Shown here one piece after another: positions 1 through 10,077 of a DNA stretch of 64,000 nt (the stretch's first letter is position 1; the number at the start of each line of letters is the position of its first letter). The DNA is taken from NCBI GenBank assembly GCA_029378245.1, contig JARKIF010000017.1, positions 868,001 through 932,000 of the forward strand, written 5' to 3'. The notes below the pieces were generated by a model, which was not told where the DNA came from, did not search any database, and saw nothing but the letters and a program-made list of their open reading frames with translations. A program made the position numbers and the translations under genes. This stretch comes from Roridomyces roridus (lineage: Eukaryota; Basidiomycota; Agaricomycetes; Agaricales; Mycenaceae).

Positions 1-415
1 TTTGACGGTGTAGGTGTAGTGCAAGTGAGGGAAGAGATAAGTAGAGGCGTGACAAACCCGGATATTTGAAATTCGCGACTCCAGTGATGGCGGCAAGATG
101 GCGGGCGTGATGAGACGGCACAGTGTGCATATCCGCCTGAGCAATTTTAAAGAAAGGCAGAGCCCACCACCAGCAGCAAATAAATCATCGACAGTCCGAG
201 AGCACCATCTGGGATCGGAATGCAAGTATGGCTCGACTGGTATAGAAAATAGCTCGGATGTGGTGTTTGCTTGAGCCTTCTGTGCAGCCAGGAACCAGAG
301 GGAGTTTCTGAGTGTTTTATGTAATGAATATGAGGAGGAATCTCCAGAACTTGGAGGGCAGCATGTCCGAGATGGGAGCAGGACGGTACGTGTGAGATTG
401 CCGTAACGTGATGAC
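1..415. other. Gene-free stretch
   Basis: No coding region, RNA gene or repeat was recognised here. The last eight bases (408-415, GTGATGAC) are the left target-site copy of the adjacent MITE. Confidence 0.5.
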
Positions 416-951
416 TAAGGCTCCAACTATTTCCGTTTGAAAACTGTTTCCCCGAAAAAAACGGTTTTTATTTCCGTTCTGTTTGCCTCGCTGGGGAAAC
501 GGTTTCTCAAACCGTTTTCAAACAGTTTCCGTGGGGCATCTGCCGGGACTCACAATCAGCCAAACCACAACCACCCAGAGTCTCCCAACATGCCTGTGCA
601 TTTTCAGCAAACACTTTCCTCAATATTGAGAATCTGAGCTAGCAAAACAGAGACCAGAACCTTGACAAAACTTTCGGCAGCTGCTTAGTCAAACTGACAT
701 TCACAACTTACAAGATCTGCCCCCAATTCAAACGGCTCGGAATTGGGTCCGATGCCCTTCCAACAGTCCGGTGTGCATTCCTATACATCCTGGAGATGCT
801 GTTGAAATTCTGGAGTCACTATGAACCCGGGGAAAAGGTACCCCGGATTTTACCGTTCGAAAACCGTTTCAAACGGTTTAGAAACGGTTTCTTTCCGTTT
901 CCGTTCTGTTTCCCAAAAATCGCAAACGGAAACAGAACGGTTGGAGCCTTA
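416..951. mobile_element. hAT-type MITE, 536 bp
   Basis: Seen: the element begins TAAGGCTCCAAC and ends with the exact reverse complement, GTTGGAGCCTTA. It is flanked by perfect 8-bp direct repeats GTGATGAC at 408-415 and 952-959. The interior is built from degenerate copies of an AAACGGTTTCC-like motif in both orientations (about 428-530 and 860-940). No transposase is present. Known: 8-bp duplications and short TIRs starting TA/CA are the hAT signature. Inference: a non-autonomous hAT element. The small open frames inside it are not credible genes. Confidence 0.85.
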
Positions 952-1319
952 GTGATGACCGCTGGCGTAAGGAATTACATGATGAGTAAGCATCAAAAGC
1001 GAGATTGAACGTGGTGGTACACTGGGGCACTTGAGGACAGATTCCATGAGTCAAATCATCCTGAGCGGAAGGACTCATGCACACTGGAAAAGGTCGAATT
1101 TATGTAAGTATCCGGTAGCAATCAATTCAAAGAGATGGCTGTTTTTGCTCAAGGAAGTGCAATAGCACAGTTGATTTTGTTGTTGGAGGGTTATTTCAAG
1201 GTATATGAAGATTTCATTGTCTGGAGGTAAGCTTAGAAAAGTGTCCCTGGCCTGGGTTTCATTCTCAGATTGCTCTGGAGAGTTCTATAAACCTGTGTCG
1301 TGGTTTAGCTTAGGATTTG

Positions 1320-1546
1320 ATGAGAATCAGGCCCAGCGGTTATTTTTGCTGAATTCGGATTGAAAGAGCGGTCCGATTACACACCGGGGTCATAGGAATC
1401 CACCCAGCGGCTGGTGAGATCTGGGAAAACCTGACAGGAAGGCAATACGGGCATGACAGCAATGGGAACTGATGGTTACCGAAAGGTTTTGCTGAGGCTA
1501 CCAAATCGGGAATCCATGATGACCAAAAGTGGAATGCGCAATGACC
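1320..1546 (+). repeat. Dispersed ~230 bp repeat, copy 1
   Basis: This is one of three same-orientation copies (others at 2376-2602 and 4325-4560). Shared landmarks are a TTATTTT tract, a CACACCGGGG-like core, GCGGCTGGTGAGAT, a GACAGGAAGGCAAT block, CATGACAGCAAT, and GATGGTTACCGAAA near the end. Similarity by eye is about 75-80 percent. No coding potential or terminal structure was recognised. Confidence 0.75.
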
Positions 1547-2375
1547 CAAAGGTATGTATACCCCAGACCAAACAAGTAAAGAGTACTCTCAATCTAGTAG
1601 TAAGTACTCTCAATCCCGCACTCCAAATTCAATCCAATCCTTTGAACGTGCTTTTTGAGGGCCATTGCTGTTGCATGGCAATCCGAGTCCGGGGTTAGTG
1701 GATTCGATTTGCTGACACCAGGAGACCCTGAGAGTCAAGATGCGCGGACACGAGCATCCAAAGACCTGTAGACTGTAGTAAGTGAGCCGAAAACCAATAA
1801 ATTGGCTGAAATTGGCCAGCGTACATAAGTAGTCAGGTAGAATGCCAGAAATGAAAACTGGCTGAGACCAGGGAGCCCGGAGTTGGAGGACATTGTCACC
1901 TGCAGGTGGGAAGCAGTTAAGTAACCGACAACTCATCGGCTGCCAGACTTCCGATCCCGTTCCGCGTCCGACTCGCCGTCGGCAGAGATTTTAATAACAC
2001 GGAGGCCGGCAGAAGTGAGCAACAATCAAGATGCGTAAGAGTAATTGACTGAGAGGAGCCAGAAGACCCTCAGAATTACCTTATAAGGCAGTTGTACGCG
2101 TGCAAACAAGCAGGGCTCAAAGATGTCATCGAAAAAAATGGGACCCCACTTTCGCGGGAAACGGGCCGATAAGACCGAGCTTAAAATAAATTTTAAGACT
2201 CGGAACTGCCACTGCCGGGACACCCTGTGGGATGTGGATCTCATTTTATGAGGGAGGTAACAATTTTTGGATGCCCATAGATCAACATCCCTAAAGATTG
2301 AATGCAGGTGGGCAAAACCCAAGCCACTACAAAAGATCAGTGATCACATGGTTGGTCTGTGTTTACCATATGATT
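1547..2375. other. Gene-free stretch
   Basis: Only short unconvincing open frames are seen, with no domains. Nothing recognised. Confidence 0.4.
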
Positions 2376-2602
2376 TGTTGTGATTCAAGTCCAACGGGTA
2401 TTTTCCCCAAATTCACATTAGGAGACTGGTCAGAATTCACACCGGGGCCATAGAAATCGGGCCAGCGGCTGGTGAGATATGGGAAATCCTGACAGGAAGG
2501 CAATCTGTCCATGACAGCAATAGCAAGTGATGGTTACCGAAATGTGTTGCCGAGGAGACCAAATTGGGAATTTGGTATGACCAGAACTGGAATGTACTGC
2601 AA
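2376..2602 (+). repeat. Dispersed ~230 bp repeat, copy 2
   Basis: This matches copies 1 and 3 in the same order of landmarks, with small substitutions. It lies just beyond the 3' end of the F-box gene, so copies 2 and 3 bracket that gene as direct repeats. Confidence 0.75.
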
Positions 2603-2725
2603 CAAATAGGTGGTATAGGTATTATTGAATAACCATACTACATAGGCCACCAACGAAATCAAATCAATTATAAATATTGCCTCAAAGAAGGAGAAAGGTT
2701 TTCGAAACTGGCCTACGCGGAACAA

Positions 2726-4087
2726 TCAAAGAAGGTGGAGAAACCCAGTACCTCGCACAGAAGGCTTTTTGGGGCCCTCGATTAGGACTGTGGACCGGGT
2801 ATTGTCAACCAGCCAAGCCGAAGTATTCCACCGGCGAATCAGCAGCGAGGAAACATGCACAGTCACGCATAGACTGGCATTCCCCGCCTGCCTCCGCAAC
2901 TCCACCAGGTCCTGGATATCCAGAATCGGTATATCAACGACGGTGATGCACTCGAGTGCAGGGAGGAAGTGCTGATCGCCCATGTGGTGGACAAGAGCAT
3001 CCCAGAACGGTCGCATGTGGCGTGGAAGGCCACGGAGAACGATGTCGGTGACGGTGGTGAGTTGCAGGAAGAATGTGTGAAGGGATGTGTCGGGCTGGAG
3101 CCAGATATCATCAATGGCTAGATGACTGAGGCGGGGAAACCGGATAGAAAGCTGTTCCAAAAATGGAGCGAAATCGCTGCCTTCGTCTGGGAGCGCCAGC
3201 GCCAGCGACATGATCTGGGGTGTCGCCAGGTAGGTGTTAAGAAGCCCAAGATCGTGCACAACCAGGCGTGCAAGCGAAAGGCTGGTAAGGGAGGGAAGGT
3301 CAAGGGCCAGTGTTTCCTCGGAGGCTCTCGACGTTGGAAGACCGCCCACAAAACCCAGTGAAACAAGGAACGGAGAGTGGCTCACTCCATGCACCAGATT
3401 GTTCCACCCGAGGTTGGTGGGTCCCAGCGTCAGGTGAGTCAAGGGGGCAAGGGGGAAGAGTTCCCAACGGAGTGGTACACGCGTGAACTCGATGCTGCGC
3501 AGTGCGACCCCATTCGGCGGTACAAAGTTGCCCACGGGGGGGAGGGGAGTGTCGGGCGGGCCATCGAGAATGATGGACAGAAGGGTGAGTCTGGGAGCTT
3601 GTAGAGACGCCAAAGGCTCCCTCAGAAGAAGGTAGAGAGTATCCGGGCCGAACACCTCCAAATGAACCCAGCGGTCCGCACAGGCAACCAGACATTCCAT
3701 GACACGGATGAAACGCTCTGCATAATTAGGCGGAGCAACTTCTGACTGCCAGGTAATCATCCAGTGACTATTGGCCGCCCGTTGGTAATCGAGGCAGATG
3801 AAGAGACCCGTCTGCTGCGAGCGCCCAATCCATGTCTTTAGCAGATCGAGATTGGTATCCTCCGTGATGTAAAGCGCTCCCCAGAGGCCGGGCATTCCAA
3901 GTGCCATGTTGTGCCAATCCTTGGAGACCTGGAGAATACGGCCCAAAGTGCGAGGGGAGTATTTGAGCAGCTTCCAGATCTCCGTCAAGAGTTCCAGTGG
4001 GAGGTCGGAGATATTGGTTATCTTTGACTGGATCTAATGAGCCTCTAGAAGGGTAAAATTTCATGCGGGGCTCACCCAGACGGCCAT
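2726..4087 (-). CDS. F-box domain protein, two exons
   Basis: Role: F-box proteins link substrates to SCF ubiquitin ligases through Skp1. Seen: the long open frame (3988 to 2726) has its F-box motif running past the 5' end of that frame (DLPLELLTEIW), where an in-frame TAG sits. A 42-bp intron (4075-4034, GTGAGC...TAG) resolves this and joins a short first exon, ATG at 4087, reading M-A-V-W, to I-Q-S-K before the F-box. The next residues (QVSKDWHNMALGMPGLW) are the usual basidiomycete F-box continuation. The rest, about 380 residues, is leucine-rich and LRR-like but divergent, probably the substrate-binding part. Total about 435 residues. It is bracketed by direct repeats at 2376-2602 and 4325-4560. 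The substrate is unknown. Confidence 0.8.
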
Positions 4088-4324
4088 TTCTAAGGGTGAT
4101 GGTACGTGGTGAAAGACAAGATGGGACAAACAAATTTGTAATCAAATAAATACTTGATCAGAGCACACTTTGGAGTGCGGTCATCACAGCCGAGGATAGC
4201 AATGAATAGGTGTGTTCTGAGGTATCCCAGCGATGTCCAGGAGACGCCCCAAGTGAGAAAACATGCTCTAAGTGTGCTCATAAGGCAGAAATCTGGCTCA
4301 AAGTTGGCCGATTTGGATGCAGCA

Positions 4325-4560
4325 TGAGATGTGTTGACATTCAGGTCCAGCCGTTATTTTTCCCGAATTCGCATTGAAAAACTGGTCAGAATCCATACCG
4401 GGGTCATAGGAATTGACCCGGCGGCTGGTGCGCTATGGGAAAACCTGACAGAAAGGCCATCTGTCCATGACAGCAATGGCAAGTGATGGTTACCGAAAGG
4501 TTTTGCCGGGGCTACCAAATCGGGAATCTAGTATGTCCGAAACTGGGATCCGCGATGACT
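4325..4560 (+). repeat. Dispersed ~230 bp repeat, copy 3
   Basis: Third copy, upstream of the F-box gene start and in the same orientation as copies 1 and 2. It shares TTATTTTTCCCGAATTC, the GCGGCTGGTG block, CATGACAGCAATGGCAAGTG and GATGGTTACCGAAAGG. Confidence 0.75.
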
Positions 4561-5735
4561 GATAGCCGATGTAGCCGGTACCAGATCTGTTTGCACACGA
4601 TACCAAATGATGTTCCAGCGATGACACAAGGGACATCTTTCATCTACCAAATATGCACTCATGCAGGGCCGAATTGAGTTGTTCCCGTGACAGAAAGGAA
4701 TTCCGCACCGGACCAAAGGAGCATGGAAAGGGTACCGGATGGTATCCGACAGGTTACCGAAAGAGATATTGAAGCAGACTGTTCCGACATTTGAACATGA
4801 CCCAATTGGCAGGTCAATCCTACAGAATTGGCATTGATGCATGGCCAAAATGGCTCGGTCCGGACAGAAAGCTGATTTCAAATGACATAAAATAGCCACG
4901 CCACTACACACTGTGGCAGAATTTCGATAATTTCCAACATTGGCCTGGATTGAGCATTGATGCAGTAGCCATGCCCGAAGGAGGCTTGAATGAATCTCTC
5001 AAACTGCTTCTCCACTCTCAAAAGACTTGTGCTGTGAAAGCAGGTAAAGGATCTGGGCTTACACTCAATGTGTGTATTTCCAACAAATTTCCAACATTTC
5101 CATGTTGCATGTATACAAAGTTGCAGAAATGTTGGAAATTATCTCGCCCTCAAGATAATTTATCAACAAATGTTGTAAAATTGCCGAGGAGGTTTTCCCT
5201 GATGCGGTCGATGGGAATGAAAAGAAGCCTTTCCAAAGCTGTAGAAAGGCCCTTCAAAGCGCAAGATGAGCATAAAGAGAAAGTCCAGGATAGAAGCAAG
5301 CGAACTGACAGTTAAATACAGAAAACAGAGCCAGAATCTTGAAGAACAGATGCTTAATGTCCAAGTTCGAGAGCGACACGCAGCACTGGGCATGCACACG
5401 TTGCATTGAGCCGGCGGCAGTGGATACTTAACTTGAAATGCTGTTGAACCGTGGCTTCGATCTGAGAATGGAAGGAGATCTCAGTGGTGCTCATGGGAAA
5501 ATATCATGAGAGAGCTGTTGAGAAGGCACTGGTTCGATGGCAGATCAGAGGATGAGAGAGGGAAACAAAAAGAGATTGTACAAATGGGGAAGCACCATCA
5601 GTGATGGAGCCATAATCTTAAAGAACGGATAATCTGCCAACATTATGTAATAAGAGCGTGCGGCACACGACGTCCGAACTTCGAAGGTGTTGTGCCGTAA
5701 GCAGCAAGTGCGCTATGTGGCAGCCTGTGCTCATT
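4561..5735. other. Gene-free stretch
   Basis: Scattered short open frames with no recognisable domain, conserved motif or plausible splice structure. Nothing recognised. Confidence 0.4.
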
Positions 5736-5910
5736 AGTGCTGGCCAAAAATACGATACGGGAAAATATATTTTGAATATATTCAGGTGAATATGGATATG
5801 ATATGATCTCTGGGGTCCAATTGGATACAAATACGTCTGGATATGAATACAATAAAATATGGATACAAATATGATATGCAGTGGGCATATTGAAATATAT
5901 TCAGATACAC
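5736..5910. repeat. One end of a GAATATATTC-motif element
   Basis: It starts TAGTGCTGGCCAAA, the reverse complement of the end of the repeat at 17334, and continues with degenerate GAATATATTC and ATACGATACG motifs in both orientations. No matching second terminus or target duplication is found nearby, so it looks truncated. The stretch after it (5911-6340) holds nothing recognised. Confidence 0.55.
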
Positions 5911-6364
5911 CGGTCACTGGCAATCAGGCTCAAATCAGGCTCGGAGAGCACGGCAATCACAGAATTGATAATGATCTTGATGATCGGCACCGGTGTCCCG
6001 CTTTGCTAACAGTGATTTACTTGTGCAAAATGCCTAAAATTGGAAATTTGATCCGAATGCCGAGTGATCCTTGGTCCGAATACTTCTTCTCCATGAACTT
6101 GTTAGTGGGTATGGGCAGCCACAGCCATAAGCGAGTGATCTGATGGGACTTCCGCATTTGGATCTCCCGCCAAATCAGCGCTCCCAGTTTCGTTGGTAGT
6201 GTATAGATACAACGAGTACCCGTGGGCACTAGCTCCTGGTGACAATACTGTTCAGATTCTCATTTCATTTTAAACTAACGAGAGACATCTTCGAAAATAT
6301 CTAATGAACTTGACTTGTACACCTGTAATACACGATGAAGGCATAATTTTGGGCCCCCAGAAAG

Positions 6365-6800
6365 TGCCGCCAGTGACACCCTGGCGGCAGTCGGCGGCAG
6401 TGGTGGCGGCAGTCACTTGGCGCTCGTATTGTTATCAATGTCTGTATGGAGTTATAAGTCATTTTCAATGCTTTTGGGAGTTCTGGGATATCATACCGCC
6501 CAAGACTCACCCGTACAACCTCGTATCTGCCCTCTCCATGGTGCGTACATGTCCATTTTCAGTCAATACACACTCCAATCAACGGCGGCAGGGGCGGCAG
6601 AGTCGGCGGCAAACGGCGTCAGAGACGGCGGCAATGGTGGCGGCGGCGGCAGAAAGTTGGCGGCAAGGGCGTCAGAGTCGGCGTCAAGATGGGCGTCAGT
6701 GGTGGCGGCAGTTGGCGGCAGTAGCGTGACAGGGTGTGACATGTTGGCGTCACTTTTCGAGCAAGTGGCGGCAGTCATGGCGGCACTTTTTTTAGGGCAC
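6365..6800. repeat. GGCGGCAGT minisatellite patch
   Basis: Degenerate tandem copies of TGGCGGCAG fill most of this stretch, with a gap at about 6425-6585. The edges carry AAAGTGCCGCCA and its reverse complement TGGCGGCACTTT, which suggests a decayed inverted-repeat element. No clean 8-bp duplication is visible. Open frames here are by-products of the stop-poor repeat. Confidence 0.6.
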
Positions 6801-7329
6801 AAAATGGGATTCGAGGTAAGCATATTTTCGAATAGTAACAAGCTCGGTACATCCGTCCTCGGTGATCGTTTGAGCTGAAAATGCATAGCTGCTTCGAGCA
6901 GACCATTTTAGGCAAACATGGGATTTGGTGATTTGACCGTTCAACCTCCTCTAGCAGGCAGTCCAGGCATCAGAGACACTCTCACCCCACTGGATATTTG
7001 TTGCAGCCTCATGACAGCCACCCGTTTATTTGCATTAATGACATTTAGGGCTGTCTCGCCTTTCTCCTATTCCACCCCTCTCATCTGCTTCCACCATGGA
7101 CCCCGTCTACATTGCGCTCATTCTCTGCCTTTTGGCCACCAATCTCGGTCGAATCCATTCGGTAGCAATCTGGCTGTCCAATTGGTTTACAACCAATTTC
7201 ATGGGGCCGACATTTGTGCCATACCTGACACCGGACGGTGCGCCGGGGTGTTTCTGTACACAAAGTCCTTCGCTGAACAAATTTGCAAAGGGGAAATACT
7301 CGGCAGGGTTCGCATTCCACCCGACCGGC

Positions 7330-8325
7330 GACGGGACATCCTTCGTAGACCCACTTCAGCGGCCGCTGCAGAGACGTCGTCGAATGAGCACCCGAGTCAG
7401 GATGATGACCGGAAGACGCGAAGAGTTCCCGCATCGAAGAAAGGTGGGCTGTCCCCGTGGAATGATACCACGTATCTTTTAATTATTCTGAAGTATCGAA
7501 GGCGCCGACGCCGATGCCATCTCTTCCCGCATCTGATTCACCACATTGGGATTGTTGGCCAGATGGCGAATTTCGTCGACTGTTCAAACTACGTGAGCTT
7601 GAACTGACTCAGGATTTGGCTAGCAACTGGGTTCTGGAGACTCTACGAACGCGGGGTTCTGTGAAATCTCCAACGTGGGCAAAAGGTAAGGAAACTCGGC
7701 GTCGCTGCATCGGAGCAATCCAATGCCACGGGAAAGACTGTTCCTTCCAGTTGGCCCCGGCTACCGACGCGTTGCACTACCGACGCGTTGCACTACCGAC
7801 GCGTTGCACTACCGGCGCCAACTGCAGTTGAACTGCCCGCTTTGTGGCGAGACTTTATTCAGCCGTGATTGCGGAGTTGAATCTTCTGTCCACCGGTTTC
7901 TCGAGGGCGTCTACTTCATCCACGAGGGATTCCACACTCATGGCCGTTTCACCCATTCGACACGAAGCAGTTTGAGCGCACGTCAAGCCACCATCATTGA
8001 ATATTCCCCCAGATTCATTCCGTCGAATGAGTTGAGTCTGGAAGTGGATGCAGCGGAGGAGGTAAGCTTTAATTCTTCCCCGTCTTCAGATAGATTCTGA
8101 ACCTCTGTCTAGGTCTCATCCCTACACCACCATCATGGCCCCGATGTGCTCCAGGCCCGTCGAAAATCCAGTGACGATTCTTCGGTATCAAACCCTGATT
8201 CGTACGGCACGGCGGATTTCAGTCGTATTGAGCGGAAGGAGATGATGGATGACCCTGACGCAGACGCACCGGAAGAGCAAGTCCAAACTGACGGAGAGAT
8301 TGATGAGCTAGACGAGTCCGAGTAG
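7330..8325 (+). pseudogene. GCM-like zinc-domain protein, transposon-associated, frame-broken
   Basis: Seen: a zinc-binding arrangement RRCIGAIQCHGKDC, then LNCPLCGE, RDC and finally HEGFHTH. This resembles the GCM/WRKY-type DNA-binding domains attached to fungal MULE-like transposase proteins; the assignment is from memory of the family. A WDCWPDGEF motif precedes it. Probable introns are 7442-7492 (approximate) and 8061-8113 (GTAAGC...CTAG). The last exon ends in an acidic tail with stop 8323-8325. The first and second halves of the zinc domain lie in different frames because a 16-bp unit is present three times (7765-7812); with one unit the frame would be continuous. The 5' end is not placed. 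Inference: the broken N-terminal part of an older element whose 3' part lies at 9380-15530. Confidence 0.5.
7765..7812 (+). repeat. Three perfect tandem copies of a 16-bp unit
   Basis: Unit CGACGCGTTGCACTAC occurs at 7765-7780, 7781-7796 and 7797-7812. Two extra units add 32 bases, which is not a multiple of three, and so shift the reading frame inside the zinc domain. Confidence 0.95.
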
Positions 8326-9379
8326 GCAAATATTAGAGATTGTCCGCGCTGGCGCCACATTTGATGTTCTGCATTCGATGTACTAGTATCGCTGCTACAA
8401 GGCCCTCTCCCTGAATATCATCGAGCATGTATTGAGTTTTCTTTGGCCTCGAGAAAGACGGGATGCTGATGGCCGTCCGCCTGTTCATTATCAAGCCGTG
8501 CCGTAAGCCCGGCATCAATATGTGGCCGGTCACGTCAATCAGACACTCTTTCTTCTGCCCTTCGTCTGTCTCGGGCTTCAGCTTCGGATATCCTGCGCTT
8601 CCAGGAACAATATGTTCCCTCTCCCGGTAAACAATGCACTTCGAACTCATTCAGTGCACCGACGTCTCATCTTGGTCCTGCGGCCGTCACCTCTAGAGTC
8701 TGGAATCTGGAACCCTCCTCTGTAGCTTGTGTAGTTCAGCGGCATCCGACCACTGATAGCTCGTTGATGGCACTGATCTGGGCGCGTAACGAGCCGTGTT
8801 GCCATCGTCGATCCTATTTGATAATTGGAAAAATGTGTGACCCGGGGTCTCTTTGCCTCTTGCTTCCATCGTCATCTCTTGGAAAGGCGCTACCTTTTTG
8901 GGCTCACAGGCTCCTCCATGCTGGTCTGTTCAGCTGATTCCTTAAAATCAGAGTCCTCACCGTGCACCCTCCAGAAACTCTTCCAAAGTCTCGCCGGGCG
9001 TATCTGGCCGGGGGCAGGGTCGGGCGGCCAAATGCATACCTGTAAAGATCCCTTCTCCATCACACCTAATCTCTTGCTCATACCTTTCAAGATGAGCTCG
9101 AGGACCTTCCTCCCAGCACCATCCGGTTTTACGGCACATCCGACGGATTGCAGGCTTTTGTGGCACCCCCAGGTGTACAAGCACCCCAGAAAATTATACC
9201 TAAGCCTCCGAAACTCTCAGGTGCGCTTATATCCTCCTGTGTACAATGTTTTCATACATCTTTAAATATAGCCAAGCCATCTCTTGTGCAGAGAACGACT
9301 CGCACCTCTCATCGCAGCCGTCCCTATGTAAACCCGCGTAACAGCTCCAGTGTGTCCCCTTTATGTTGTTGATCCTGTA
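8326..9379. other. Degenerate stretch between two transposon-gene fragments
   Basis: Short frames on the plus strand look coding-like in places (about 8640-8890) but are broken by stops, and no domain is recognisable. It could be the decayed middle (catalytic) part of the GCM-type element. This is not demonstrable from the sequence alone. Confidence 0.3.
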
Positions 9380-9890
9380 TTAAATATTGACAATGTGGAT
9401 TTCATAGGCCCCGCTCCCTCAGATCCTGCCGCCGTAGCGCCGCGCCTGAAATACGACGACGATCGTGGATGGGATGAGTGGCCCAACGGGGAGTGGTCGG
9501 CACTATTTTCCAAGAAGTTCTATCCTTCTCCGGCTCGGACAAGGCTCGGACCAAGATTTTCCCAAAGCCCTCACATCATCCTGGGGAAAAGTACCATCCT
9601 GCCAACAAAACTGAAATGGTTAGAAGCTCTACCGTACATGTACTTATGCTGAAATCAAATTCTGTGCTGTCTCATCTAAACCTCATCATAGAAATAAGTA
9701 CGAGTTCTGCCGGACACGGCATCATGCCAAGTCCGTATATGCGTGAGATTCGGGGCCACGCACAACGTACCAACAACGCTCTCCTCCTGGGTCCTCTTCA
9801 TCGGAGGCTTAGTGCACATCTGGAAACGCTCATCCAGAACCCCGGCCTGCTCCTCGACTCCGATGCATCATGGGAGACGGCGACACTCGA
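9380..9890 (+). pseudogene. 5' portion of transposon gene interrupted by CACTA element
   Basis: Seen: a frame with GWDEWPNGEWSALF, recalling the WDCWPDGEF motif upstream, then frame changes and a probable intron ending CATCATAG near 9690. A clean stretch follows, from SPYMREIRG to ETATLD at 9890. Removing the inserted element and one copy of its CGA duplication joins ...ETATLD directly and in frame to GKMWQRPEAFNAV at 14801. This shows the two halves are one former gene. The product is an agaricomycete transposon-associated protein that I cannot name. Confidence 0.6.
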
Positions 9891-10077
9891 CACTGTGGAT
9901 GCAAAGGTCAGTGAAATCCACGGGATGAACGAATTCACGTAGCTTATCGTCGTGAATTATTTTCACGTACATTTCGTTCACTTACCCAATTCACCCATTT
10001 GAGACCGAATGAGCAATTCACGATAAAAGTACGTGAAATTCAGATCTAAAAATTAAATACAAAAGATACATCTTGAA

